Origin: Cryptomeria japonica
Lineage: Eukaryota; Streptophyta; Pinopsida; Cupressales; Cupressaceae
Reading direction: 5' to 3'
Assembly: GCF_030272615.1 (NCBI RefSeq)
Contig: NC_081414.1
Location: 780,122,119-780,186,118, forward strand
Length of the DNA: 64,000 bases
Of this stretch, positions 24,528-36,487 are shown in pieces. Every line of letters starts with the position of its first letter. The stretch's first letter is position 1. The position numbers and the translations under genes were made by a program. Under the pieces are notes generated by a model. That model saw only the letters and a program-made list of their open reading frames with translations. It was not told the origin of the DNA and did not search any database.

Positions 24528-26934
24528 GGTGATTCCGTACCAGCAAAATAGTAGCCTTTTTTATAGTGGGAGAAACTAAGCTTGTTGCCATGTCTTCTAA
24601 TTTAGAACCCCATCTTTAAATTGGAGAACAATAGGAAGGGAGGTTAAGAAATATTTCTTTTATCTTGGTCCATATATGGACATTAAAAGGTGTTTGCATA
24701 TTTTTAGTTCATGGCGACAGGCAGAAACTAATGCATTGGTTGGATGCATTTGATTTTTTTCCTTTTCCAATAAGCGTCTAAGTTTTTTTTCCTCTTTTCA
24801 AGCTTGGCAAATGCTTATGGATTTAAATGATTAAAATAAAATGAATAATTAATATAAAATTATTTATGATAAATATGAGTAGTTCATGCCATTCAAATTT
24901 CTCAAAATAATCAATTTTTTTTCAAAATAATCAATCTGCCATCACATCTTAATGGCTTCATATAGCACAATACGATTGCCAAAAAAATATTATTGTATTT
25001 ATCAAAGATCAATTGTATATCATTCAATGCATTGTTAATGCATTTGCGTGCAATGTTTAGTACTATGTGTTGGCTTTGTTTGTCTATTGCTAGTTCTAAA
25101 CGTTTAATTAATCAAACATTCTAGTAATCTGAGGAATTGTCGAGGAACTATTGGTATGAATCTTGAGACACTGAGTTTCAATGTTAACTTTTTTAGCTAA
25201 CAATAGATGTAAGTTTGCATTTTTTTGTTCTTGTTACATTGTTGTGACTTTTGCAAGTTGTGAAGGATATTGGTTGAACATCACCATTTTGAACGTTTGT
25301 GGTCCCCTACAAATATATCAAAACATACAATCTTAGTAGTGGGCAACTAAGAGAAGTAGGATACCTTTATTTTAGTACTAGCGATGCAATTTTAGGAAAC
25401 CCTAGTTTTTGGTCCAAAATCTACACAATCCTTGGAACCTTCATTCATGTTGGGAACGATACAAAGAAATTTAGCCTGAACTAAATCCTCAAATTTCTAG
25501 ACCTCTGCTTAAATTTTTAGATTTTCTACCTTAAAAATCACTTTGTTTTCTTCCTCAAAATGAGTAAAATAATATCAAAATTCCTCCTTTCTCTTAGGAA
25601 AGAGAGAGAAGATGTCAAAGATTTTTCCTTGAAACTCAATGAACCAGGAGGTCTAGCCCCTTTTCTTTTTATCCATTGCACATTTCATTGCATCTCTGCA
25701 CTTGCTCTTCTTTTCTCACAATGTTTTTTTTTATTTTCTTTTTCTTTTTTTTTATCGGCAAGTGACAAGAAACTGTGCACAGGCACACGCCAACTAGACT
25801 ATTCAACATACTACGCAAAACGAAGGGTCATATGGAAATAAGCATACTATGGTATAGGGATGCTCATACTCAGTTAGTTGCTAATTAAACAAATTATAAA
25901 ATATCTATTCAAGAGTCATTTTGCTTTTCTTGTTAATTTATAAGTATTTCATGGGCTATGTTCTATTAACATAAACCCCAAATAGTAAAAATTTGAAACA
26001 AGAATTAGTTGAGGTGTCATATTACACCTATCCCAAACTAGAATAACTCATTGAAAAAATATTTCCATTTTTTATACTAGGTAGAGAAGAAGCTAATGGT
26101 GATCAAAATTCCTCTTTTGATTCACATGTTCAAAGAGCAATGCAAATGGTCCTAATTGAAAAACCCTCTAAAAATTAAAGGAACAAACCCAAAAAATTGA
26201 TATGTGTATTGTACATTCAAATGAGAACCTATTAACTTGGTGAAATGACCACTAAGCCCCCATGGATTCCTCCACCATGCAACATCCAAACCTTAGATTT
26301 CTAAGATTTGTAAACGTATTTTTTCTTGATAGTTTTTTGGGAATGCTTACCTATGATGAGATTTCCATTTCCCTTGATCTTGTACTAATATATAGCTATT
26401 TTGTTGCCCTCATCAGTCTCATGATTCAAACTTCAGATCTTAAGAGACAAAAGCATTATTCTATAGTTTCCTAATAGAGACCACTTGTTCAACTACCATT
26501 GCACACATTCCTTAGAAAAATTTGACTCAATTCCTATTATAAACATATCACATCTGAATTATATATAATTTATAACATTTTGATTTACAACATTTACAAA
26601 AGTACACAAGCCAATTATCACACTATGACATTGCTTCAAGAATACACAATCCCTAATCACAACATTAACCCATAATCGAAACCACGACTCATTAAACAAG
26701 GAATAATGTAAATATCGGTAAAATTGTACCTAAATGGCATGGATCATGTAGAAAGCCATCTTGATGATTAGGTACTGGCAAGAATAGAAGACCTACAAAA
26801 TGAGCTTCGAGAGATAAAAATTAGTGAAGGCAAAAGAAGTGGTCGTTGTGATTAAATATCTCTTCTACCTAAGCTCAAGGTAGTCGTTAAATTGGATGTG
26901 AACTTGTTTTAAAAACAAATTGATTGGACTTGTA
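24528..26934. other. AT-rich spacer without a recognised gene
   Basis: Both strands were read for motifs. The small ORFs at 25560-25841 and 26262-26474 are composition-driven (Phe/Leu/Ser-rich) and match no family I know. The first 60 bp may be the 3' end of the kinase pseudogene. Confidence 0.5.
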
Positions 26935-26939
26935 AATTG

Positions 26940-27278
26940 CGTAAAATTTTATCTAAACCTAGACAAGAGGATCTAGTTGATAAATAAGAACATAACTTGC
27001 AGTATAATAGAAGAGAAAATTTAGAGAAGAATAAGAACAAAACCATTTCATGTTGATTTACACATGAATGAATTACATAATATAGAGCCTTCCTCAAAGA
27101 AAGAAAATGAAGGAAAAGTAGGAATAAAACTGAAAAACTAGAGATATTCCTTAATTAGCTTAAGAACTAAGTAAACAACATAATTATCTGTAAAACATCG
27201 ATAAAACAAATTGTGGCATTTGTTATCCAAGAAAAACACAAAACAACAAAAAACCCAATATTGTATATTGTGCTAACA
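26940..27278 (-). repeat. 3' LTR of mini element
   Basis: It is homologous to 28646-28960. On the minus strand it starts TGTTAGCACAAT and ends AAATTTTAC plus a mutated last base. A purine tract (TTAAGGGGAGG) precedes it on the minus strand. Confidence 0.85.
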
Positions 27279-27292
27279 CCTCCCCTTAAGTC
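27279..27292 (-). other. Polypurine tract of mini element
   Basis: The minus strand reads GACTTAAGGGGAGG immediately before the 3' LTR start TGTTAGC. Confidence 0.75.
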
Positions 27293-27402
27293 TAACTAAG
27301 GAGACTAAATCCTAAGGAAAGAGAGAAAAATCGGTGGGAACAAAACCCACCCTAAAAAATAAACAGTAATTCTACATGACAGCTTCTATGCTACAATGTC
27401 CT

Positions 27403-28469
27403 TCACCCTGAGAAGGTCTCACACAAAGTGAACTCATTTCTACCTCCACAAAGAAGAGAAAGAATGTCAATACAGAATGTAGCCTGACGAATACTATAGT
27501 AGGTTCCTTTGTAACAAATGACACCTCTTCCTTTTGGAAGATAGAAACCTTGAGCTATCAAACTGCTAAATTCCCACTCAAGTGAAGGGTATGAAGGGAT
27601 CGAAATGAATGGTTCTAAAAAAAGATCATAATTTTCCAATATGAACTGTGAATCTACCATAGAAGACTCAAGAATAGTGACCACTGAAGTGTGAGATTTG
27701 TTCGGATGTGAATCAGGATGTGGCAAGATAGTAGCATGGATTGGGTGAGAGAGAACAAGAGAATCCAAACCAAAACAATATGCATCTCGATGTGAGCTGA
27801 CGTTGGAGAGATGGTATGCGTCGTCAATATTGTCATCATGATCAAGAAGAGATTCAACAAACAAATGATAAATGTCCCATAAGATGATATCTCTCTCATC
27901 ACAAGGACAAGAATGAACATGTTGAAGAGAATTTGAGGTGGCATTCGAAGAAGCCAAAATATCTATCAAACTAGTAGGTGGAGGGGATTGATTAGCTGCC
28001 AATACTAGAGGTGTAGAAAGTGGAAAATAGAGAGGAGATGTCTCTGTGTAATATTGACAATCAAGACTCTTCTAGTAAGTGATTTCCTCTTCAGTGTCAT
28101 CATCATATGTATAGGATCATCATCGTTATCAAGAGAGAGAAGCATGTCTATAGTTGGATCATCTGGGAATGGAGGTTCAGTGGGATCTCCATACATTTCC
28201 AATAAAGTGGCCCAAAGAGTGCAAGGGCACTCAAAGTGTGATACAACCCATGATGTGTGTTCCCCAACACTTAAACCAATTAATCCTAAGACATGATCAT
28301 TTCTACTTTCCCATGTAGATGTTTGCCAACAAGTACTTGGTTTAGGAATAAGCCCATACAAATGTGGCAATAGATGAATCCATTGACATTGCTTTAGGAT
28401 TCGATCATGCCAGGACTTGTAGTTTCCTTCTTCCAAAGTAATGATAGATGGATGATATTTTAATCCCAT
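27403..28469 (-). pseudogene. Gag-like protein of the mini element
   Basis: The N-terminal part (28469-28005) reads ITLEEGNYKSWHDRILKQCQ, then spaced Trp residues, HVLGLIGLSVGE and CTLWATLLEMYGDP. This is the spacing of copia-type Gag (UBN2/DUF4219-like). The C-terminal part (28002-27403) is in another frame and is acidic and Ser/His-rich, with no recognised domain. The ATG at 28469 lies about 165 bp after the PBS. One frameshift joins the two halves. It may encode a particle protein for trans-packaging, which is inference. Confidence 0.65.
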
Positions 28470-28632
28470 TCTAGACTTAGATTACCCCTTTTTGGAACTT
28501 TATTTCAGTTCATGAATACATAAATAAAATGAATAGACAACCCTTAAGACGATTTAAAATTCTATTCTAAAACATCTCCAATCTTCAAAAACTACAAACG
28601 ATTGTTAATGCTTCTTCTTTCTAGCACCCATG

Positions 28633-28645
28633 CACTCCGATACCA
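28633..28645 (-). other. Primer-binding site of mini element, initiator Met type
   Basis: The minus strand reads TGGTATCGGAGTG right after the LTR end. It agrees with TGGTATCAGAGC at most positions. Confidence 0.8.
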
Positions 28646-28960
28646 TGTAAAATTTTATCTAAACCCGCACAAGATGAAACAAAATTTTATAACAAAAGAG
28701 AAAATTGAGACTAGAATAAAAACAAAATTGTTTCATTGATTTACGCATGAATGAATTACATAATATATAGAACCTTCGCCAAAGCAAAAAAATGAAGGAA
28801 ACGAAAGAATAAAAGTAAAAAATAAAGATATTCCTTAATTAGCTTAACAACTAGACAAACAATACAATTATCCACAAAACATAATAAAATTGATTGTGAG
28901 GTTTATTATCCAAGAAAAGCACAAAAAACAAAAAACCAAATATTGTAGATTGTGCTAATG
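28646..28960 (-). repeat. 5' LTR of mini element
   Basis: It pairs with 26940-27278 and is 315 bp, with small deletions relative to the other copy. The terminal CA (plus strand) has become TG at 28959-28960. Confidence 0.82.
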
Positions 28961-28965
28961 AGTTG

Positions 28966-30350
28966 AAAGGTAATATGGTTCAAATAAAAAAGAACCACTC
29001 TCCATCTAGATGGTTACTTTATGCAAACCAAGTATCTCCACTCTTCAGGGGACAACATCTTTTCCTTTGCCGCCTCCCTTTCATTGCTCTCATCTAGCAG
29101 ATTTAAACTTCTTTAATTTTTGCCATCACATGAACCAAGCTGGCCCTTAAGTCATGCACTCTCCTCTCTTCCTAGTGTTGGCTTCTCTCCTTTTACACAA
29201 ATAATATTTTGTTGATTTCTCTTAGACAACTGGGCAACACGTGTTAAGTAAATCTTTAAGATGAAACTATAGCATGCCCTCCAAGTTATTGTTTCTATAT
29301 TAGACATAAGGAGATAAAACTTAGAAATTTCTTCATATGCCTCACACATGAGTAACATCTCATAATCCTTGCACTCCCCTTTATTTTTCTACATCATTTG
29401 TGGACACTTCCATTTGACAACTCAGTGATCTCAAGTATTTTTTTTTAATTTTTCCATTATGCAATTCATTTCAAATCTATTATATTTTAACAGTGTCTTC
29501 ATCATCAAACATTTAGAAATTCTATTTAGTTTATGTTGTTTAGAAGTTTTACTTAAAAGTAGTTGTAGTTGTCTTCTATTCTGTCATCTTCTTCAGTTAT
29601 GACTAGATCTTGTCATCATATTTCTTGTATTCTTATTCTATGTATGTGCACTACAATATTTTGTATATGACAATATTGTTTAAATTGCATAGTTTCATTC
29701 CAATATGTAACTTTTGGGTTCCTAAGATTTTTTTTTTAAGTTTGAAGATCAACTAGAATATGATTGGTTAAGTATTTAGAATATACTATAGATTTAAAAA
29801 CTATCCATGATCATCTGAATTACAAATTAGGGTGCAAGTTGCATCGTACTTTTCCATTTAAGTTAAACAATTTAATTAAAATTCTCACTTTTATCAACTC
29901 TAAAAACAATTGTTTGGAAATTTGAAGATGGTATGTACTATTGATTTATGAAATTTCATATATATACTCAAAATATTTTTTATCAAAACATCTTATATCT
30001 GATTTTTAAATAATGTATTTCCTATATTTAATTACCAAAATTATTCTATATGAAATTATGAAAAAACCAAATAAAAATCACTATCCATATCTATAATCAT
30101 ATATTACTCATATATCAAAATTATATTTTATTTCTTTAAGGTATGAGCAAATAGAATATCCTTGCAAAAAAAATTCTTTTTTTGTTAGATAATAATTTTA
30201 TTTGCTTTGTTTTAAGCACTCTGCATGGATTATTAAACATATTCTTACTAAAAAAGATTTTGAAGTTTTTTCAAACCACTAAAGCAGAGAAAATAATTAT
30301 GGTATAGTGTAACTACTATTTTGTCACTACACACACCATGCACTAAATTT
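28966..30350. other. AT-rich spacer
   Basis: No gene or known repeat is seen. The ORF at 29152-29358 has no recognisable features. Poly-T and TATAT runs are frequent. Confidence 0.5.
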
Positions 30351-30380
30351 ATATGTGTAGACACCCAAAATTGTCCAGTC

Positions 30381-30612
30381 TAATTAAATAAATATTTTAT
30401 TTATTTAATTATCTAATCTTAATTCTTCTATTAATTAAATAAATCTTTATTTATTTAATTAATTCATTTATCCTCTTCTAGCCTTATTTCTCATTTAAAT
30501 AAATACATTTATTTATTTAAATTATCCTTTTCCTAGATTAAATAAATATTTTTATTTATTTAATTATCCCACTTTTTCTATTAATTAAATAAATCTTTAT
30601 TTATTTAATTAA
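30381..30612. repeat. Five AT-rich palindromes in the LTR U3
   Basis: Inverted repeats built from ATTAAATAAAT and ATTTATTTAAT lie at 30381-30411, 30431-30462, 30493-30522, 30537-30564 and 30581-30612. The second and fifth are identical. The same five occur in the 3' LTR at about 45348-45580. Each could form a hairpin or bind an AT-hook-type protein. Confidence 0.85.
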
Positions 30613-30773
30613 TTCATTAACCTTTTCTACCCATGACACATGTCATTCATCTCTTAATTCATACACTACCTACCCCTTTCATTATTTTATTATTTCTTTT
30701 ACCTACCCTCTAATCATAGCGGACCTCCTTTTACACCTCTCAATCTTATCCCTCCATTTCATATAGTGTCTTC

Positions 30774-30780
30774 TATATAA
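30774..30780 (+). promoter_or_regulatory. TATA box in the 5' LTR
   Basis: TATATAA sits about 370 bp before the LTR end, after the palindrome cluster, where the U3/R border should fall. It is conserved in the 3' LTR at 45741-45747. Confidence 0.6.
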
Positions 30781-31147
30781 GGAGATGCTTCCTTCATTAT
30801 CAAACCCTAATGAAGCATTCTGATGAGACATTCGAATGACTCTTATACACTTGACTACACTATGATCCTACTTGCAACCACATTCCGTTCTTTGTTGAGC
30901 TCTTGTGTATATAAAATCTGAGAGCAAATATATCAAGAAAGATCAATGGAGATAGGAAGAATGGAGATCAAAACCCTATGGACATGTGATGGTATAATCT
31001 TTGTGATTTCATTTGATTTGCATTGTCTTAGGTAATCTTCATATGTTATGGTGGATCTTTGTTGTTGTTAGGCTAGGGTTTTGTGGTTGAATTCATTTAG
31101 CCTTTCAATATTGTTATTATTGTTATCCATTTTCACCATATACATTT

Positions 31148-31165
31148 TGGCATGCCTGGTTGGAC
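31148..31165 (+). other. Primer-binding-site candidate of Tat element
   Basis: TGGCATGCCTGGTTGGAC starts three bases after the LTR end. It begins TGG as expected. I cannot name the matching tRNA. Confidence 0.5.
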
Positions 31166-31249
31166 TCTTGTCCCTTTTTACATTTAAAATCTTGTCATAG
31201 ATTTTGTGTTTGAAGTTGCAGATCTAACGTTTTCGACAACATTTTTGAC

Positions 31250-31515
31250 ATTTTCGCGTCTGCGCACTTTCGGATCACGTTTTTGATTTTTTGGCGCATC
31301 TGCGACCTCTGGAATCATGTTTGTGTTATTGGCAATATTTTATTTTGCAGGTTCCAGGAAAGCGCGTTTATGTTTTAAAGTCGCGTCTATGCTGTTTTTA
31401 GCCACATCTGTGTCTGGAAGACGCGTTTGCATTCTGTAGTCACGTCTATGTCTCACAGAACCGTGTCTGTGTCGCTAAGATGTGTCTGTGTTGAGGGTAA
31501 TCGCATCTGTGATTC
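31250..31515 (+). repeat. CGTCTGTG motif cluster 1 in the leader
   Basis: About eleven degenerate copies of a motif near (A/G)CGTCTGTGT occur here, for example CGCGTCTGCGC, TCGCGTCTATG, CCACATCTGTGTC, CCGTGTCTGTGTC and TCGCATCTGTG, spaced roughly 20-40 bp apart. Many variants look like CpG decay (CG to TG or CA). Confidence 0.8.
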
Positions 31516-32734
31516 ACCAGTTTCAAATTTTGGATTTTTATTGATTCAGTTTTTGGATTTTGCATTTAGGGTTTCAGATCTGGTTTATTTTGAGCTAACA
31601 TTTTTAGATCTAGCTAACAAAATTGGTGCAGCTTGTCTTGGAAGCTAAATCGTTTGGTTGAAGGCCCCTATTTGCACAAAGTTTTTTTGGGTTTAAAATT
31701 TACCTAACTTGTGTACTTGCAGGAAGGGGTGATTATTTGAAACAATCCAAACTACTAACAACTCTTTGTTGTAGGTCCTTGGCAAGGGTTTTTGGATTTT
31801 TATTGTGTGCCTTGTTTTCATAGACTAGCAAACACTTCAATTGGTGAACTAAAATTGAATCGTTGTCTTTTGTGTCTTGAGAAATAGGCTATTTTTGTTT
31901 AATCTTTAGAGGGCCTATCTTCCCATGTGATCATTAGGACTACTAGTGAGAAGAGAACGACCCAAGTGGTAGCAAGGAAAACCCACCTCTTCTGGACCAC
32001 TATAAACAACTGTATTCATGGTGAAAACTATGGATAACGTGTGCTGATTAGTTCATACCGACACAATGTCTCCCCATAAACCCGTTTGATCAAACTTATT
32101 TGATCAGTTGTAGGGCATAACCCCTACCGGTTGGGAGCCTTTTGTATTTACAGAGCTAAAAGTGCCACATGTATGGCCACACGAGTGGATGCCCTTACTA
32201 GCACCTTTTTGTTTTAGAAGCCCAAATCCTTCTAGTTGTTGGGGCAGGAGGTCGGACCTCTGGTAGCGGCCCACACACATACGGTTCTTAGTAGAGATAT
32301 AAAGTTCGCCATGGGGAGTTTTCATGGGGACTGATGCTTGGCTGACCCGAGAAGTGAGTGCCGAGGGTGGAGCCAGTGAGGTCAAGCATCTAAGTATCTG
32401 CTCTGAATAGCATAGCCTCGGGGGTAAAACCCCATGTGGGATCAACAACTATTGTCTTGGCCAGCCATAAGAATTGTGCTTGACTTATGTTAAACATTCA
32501 AAACATTCAAGACCAAACAGAAAAACTTTGTGTCTTTTGTGTCTTCAAGTGTATGCAAAACATTTTTACATCAAACAACACACTTTTCTTGGAGTCATTT
32601 TGAGTCTAAACACTTACAAACATTGGGTCTTCATCAACACTGTGTCCTCTTGTCATGAAAAAATAGTCAAACAATTAGATTTGGTCATAACAAAACGACT
32701 TCATAGATTGGAAAAAATTGCACAAATTTTACAG

Positions 32735-32925
32735 AAACGCATTTGTGTCGGACATAATAGTGTTTGTGTTGTATAACCATGTCTATGAAGGGTAGAATCA
32801 CGTCTGTGTTCCAACAGTCAACATTACACTTGGAAAAAAAATCTGAGAAATGCGTCTGTGTTAAATAGAGCCGCGTCTGTGTCGGGAAACTATGTTTGTG
32901 AAGTATATAGGCGCGTCTGTGTTTA
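32735..32925 (+). repeat. CGTCTGTG motif cluster 2 in the leader
   Basis: About eight further copies (ACGCATTTGTGTC, CACGTCTGTGTT, TGCGTCTGTGTT, CCGCGTCTGTGTC, GCGCGTCTGTGTT and decayed forms) lie in the same orientation as cluster 1. Confidence 0.8.
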
Positions 32926-33414
32926 GAATTGAAAAACTGTTAGAGTCCAGCAAACAAACACAGTCAGTTTCAGAATTCTTGAGCTTCCTAGGTCATTTCT
33001 CCAGGGTTTCATTTAGCATTCAACTTGTCTTTGGGTCTCACAAAATCCATCATTGCTTCACATCTCACTTTACATTCACAATTGTCTAAACTTGAGTCAA
33101 AAGGTCACTTGCTTGTCCTCACTATACTTTGTCAACACACTACATACAACAACACTTTGCTAGGTGGTCCCTCATCAAGGTTTCTTACCTTTGGGTCTCA
33201 TTTGGTCTTACTTAGAGTCAAGGTCAACTTTCTTCATCAAGAGAAACTATCCTCTCTTTGGAAGTCACACCTACTCTACTACATACATACTTGGTCTTAC
33301 ACTTTAGACATTGCAAGTACACTTCAGATTCATTTACATTCCATTCAACTCTTGGTCTTCCATACTTTTTCCATTTTTCATCTAGTCTCACACATCTCGG
33401 TCAATACCTAGTTC

Positions 33415-35692
33415 ATGGTTGAAACCCGTCTTCAAAAATCTAGGAGAGAAACTAAAGAGGCTCAAGAATCCGCAAACATGAGTTCTTATGAGTATGACAA
33501 CGATATCTTTTTCAATTCTAATCATACTACATTACCTGACATGGATGCCTATAGAAACATTCCAAATGTTGAGAACATGGACACTATAAACAACAATGCT
33601 ACACATAATGACAATATGGACAACTTTTCCGTACATTCAGCAGATGTGGAAGAATCCATTATGAATCCCCATTTCAATTGATTGGTTGAGGAAATAATGA
33701 GGAGGGATAGACAATACTTCTTACAAATGATGACACAAAGTGGAGACAAGATACCTCATGATTTTGACATGTCTCAAATAATGGAAAATCGACCTTTGAG
33801 ACAAGATACCTCATGATTTTGACATGTCTCAAATAATGGAAAATCGACCTTTGCAACAACCTCACTCCAACATGGATCAAAGGAGACCAAATAGTGGAGG
33901 CAATAGAGGCCCACATATGGTACCTGAATCACCATCAGCTTTGCTTCAAAAACTAGAGGTCCCACATACACATGGTCAAACATATGATACTTACCTTTGT
34001 AGACCATTATGGAAATCTTATGGAGAGAAATATGCTCAATCACATATCAATGCTAAGGATCAACCACCAAAGAAAGTGGATATTCAAAGGCATGCTCAAA
34101 ATTTGGACACAAGGAAACCCCATGTCAAATTTGGGGGCAATACAATAGAACATGACATGCCTATAGAGTATGGTATACATGCACAAAATAGATATGGTAT
34201 TCCTCAACATGAATCTATACCAAGTGGTCCACATACGCAGTATCATTATAGACCTCCTCCATATGAACATGTGTATGATCAATATCATCCATATATGCAA
34301 CATGCTCCTCCTCCAATTGGTGCCTCAAACATAGGATATGGTCCAAGAAGTCGATCTCCACCTAAGAGCAGTTTGGAGCAACAAATCAGGGACTTACAAA
34401 AGAAAATGGAGGACATAAATACACCAAAGCCAACATACACAATGAGAGACATATGTCCTTATCCATTTGACAAGAGCATTGCAATGCCTCCTTTTCCTAC
34501 ACACTTTGTGATGCCTAAAGTTGATAAGTATAGAGGAAAAGGGGATCCTAAGGCACACATCAGACAGTTTTTCACAGCTTGTATTGAGGTAGTAGCAGAG
34601 GAGACATATTTGATGAGATTATTCCCACAAAGCTTAGGTGATCAAGCTATGGAATGGTTCTCCCAACTTCCACCTGGTATTAAGTCATGGGCTAACTTAG
34701 CAGAGGCAATTATTCAACATTTTTCCTACAACATAGAGACAGACATATCAGTCACTACTTTGTGCAACACCAAGCAAAAAGAGGGAGAGTCTTTTGCATC
34801 ATATTTACAAAGATGGAGAAATCTAGCCAGCAGATGCTCTTGTGAAATTCCACAAAAACAAATGGTGGAGATGTTCACCTAGAATGTTAACAAAGACATG
34901 GGCTATGATCTAAGAAAAGCTTGTTTGTCCACCTTCAAGGACGTCATTGAAAAAGGCTTAGCAATAGAGAAGGTCCTAATTGAACAAGGAGTCATTAAGA
35001 TATTCAAGGAAAACAAAGATGACTTTAAAGGAAAAGACAAGCCAAGATTTTGGAATAAAAACAAGAACACAGTCAATGATGGTGTTGTTGATGCCAACAC
35101 AGTGCGACCCAAAGTCATCTTTTTCGGATCAAGTTCTACAAACAATCAAGTGAATACTCAAACAAATTCTAGATCACAATGAAAGTATACCCCATTGGGA
35201 GAACCACTTGAGTCAGTTTTCAAGAAGCTTGTGGCAAACAAGGTAATCATAGTTCCAGATTTTCCTCCATATGAACCAAAGGTTAAACCAAATTGGTGGA
35301 ACGATGATGAGTATTGTGAATTTCATAAGAGCAAGGGTCATAAGACAAGAAATTGTCATCAACTGAAGAACATCATACAAGATCTCATTGATAGAGGTGA
35401 CATTGAGATTGAGGGACATTCGTCTAATCAAGAACATGAAATGTTTAAGGAACCATTCCCAAAACATGACAAGGGAAAAGCTAAAGCTACAGATGACCAA
35501 ACCAACTATACCAGAGCATCTTACAACTATGATTCAACCATCAATCACATCTCGATGGACAATTATGTCTCTACCATTATCATCAAGGACAAAGCGGCTG
35601 AGAATTCTACTCGAAGACCCAGGATTGTCTTAAAAGGTATTAGATCTTCTTCTGAACCTACCTCTGAATGTCATGTTACAACTTGCTGAGGT
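33415..35692 (+). pseudogene. Tat element Gag with zinc knuckle
   Basis: The start at 33415 (MVETRLQKSRRETKEA) opens a polar N-terminus. The Gag domain lies in 33824-34882: YRGKGDPKAHIRQFFTAC, LFPQSLGDQAMEWFSQLP, FSYNIETDISVTTL and EGESFASYLQRWRNLAS. The knuckle CEFHKSKGHKTRNC at about 35316-35357 is the C-x2-H-x4-H-x4-C form of Tat Gag. An exact 55-bp tandem duplication at 33743-33852 shifts the frame before the Gag domain. TAG at 34880-34882 sits where CAG is expected. A stop separates 34898-35182 from 35195-35689. Confidence 0.93.
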
Positions 35693-35701
35693 AAAATCAC
35701 T

Positions 35702-36487
35702 TTGCAAGGTGCTCCAACTAAAAACACCGCTTCTTCATCAACCAAACCTGAGTATGACCTTGTAGAACAGTTAGGGAAGACACCCACGCTCATTTCAATC
35801 CTTGAGCTATTATGCATATCTCCCGCACATAAAGCCATTCTTGATAAAATTTTGAGAGATACTACTGTTCCTACTGATTTGAACGTGGACCAGTTTCAAG
35901 CCATGGTGGGATACCTTTCCATTCCACATTCACTTACTTTCACAGAAGCCGATGATGCCTCCGTAAGTCAGCCACATAATGCACCATTACACATTGAAAC
36001 CTTCATACACAAACATCAAATAAAAAGAGTCCTGATAGATGGAGGAGCAAGTCTAAACATTTGCACATTAAGCACTATTACACAATTGGGATATTCTGAT
36101 AAAGCTATGAATTCTACAAACAAAATCACCATCAAGGCATATGACGATGAAGAGCATTCATCCAAGGGCACAGTCACCTTATCTCTCAGAGTTGGGCCAA
36201 TTACAAAGGATGTAGTTTGTCAAGTCCTGGATTTAAATCTCACTTATAACATATTTCTAGGATGCCCTTGGATTCATGAAATGAGGGGAGTCCCATCCGC
36301 ATATCACCAATGCATTAAGTTTCCTCATAATGGAGTGGAAGTAATAGTTAATGGTGATCCTAATCCATTCATATACTGCAATAACCTAAAATCAAAGACT
36401 GAGACCATCATTCCCAGTAATCGTGAGGTTGTTCCTTCGTCGGCATACATTGATCCTGAGTCATTAAAACCTTCAACATCAAAATAA
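35702..36487 (+). pseudogene. Tat element protease region
   Basis: The retropepsin-like active site is VLIDGGASLNIC at about 36030-36065. NIFLGCPWIHEMRGVPSAYH, followed by CIKFPHNG, matches the end of the fold. It resembles the protease remnant at 6899-8110. The frame is open for 261 codons and ends before a variable linker toward RT. Confidence 0.9.

Larger units (their letters stand above)
26940..28960 (-). mobile_element. Mini non-autonomous LTR retrotransposon with a gag-like ORF
   Basis: Two short LTRs (26940-27278 and 28646-28960) flank 1.37 kb. The minus strand shows LTR, initiator-Met-type PBS, gag-like coding region, purine tract and LTR. Flanking pentamers AATTG (26935-26939) and AGTTG (28961-28965) match at 4 of 5 bases. 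There is no pol. It is larger than a classic TRIM and differs in carrying a gag-like frame. The PBS and Gag style suggest a copia relative as mobiliser. Confidence 0.85.
30356..31144 (+). repeat. 5' LTR of Tat element
   Basis: It begins TGTAGACACCC and ends CCATATACA. Its first third holds five AT-rich palindromes (see the separate entry). TATATAA at 30774-30780 is the likely core promoter. The matching copy is 45323-46112. Confidence 0.95.
31166..33414 (+). other. Long untranslated leader of Tat element
   Basis: About 2.2 kb lies before Gag with no supported gene. It includes two clusters of a CGTCTGTG-like motif (31250-31515 and 32735-32925), listed separately. The 114-codon minus ORF at 32104-32448 has no recognisable features. 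Confidence 0.6.

Noticed and set aside
25560-25841. ORF of 93 codons with a Phe/Ser-rich hydrophobic stretch
   Set aside because: The hydrophobic part is a translated T-rich tract, and no family or promoter context supports a gene.
32104-32448. Minus-strand ORF of 114 codons in the Tat leader
   Set aside because: No recognisable motif and no splice or start context; probably a chance open frame in the leader.
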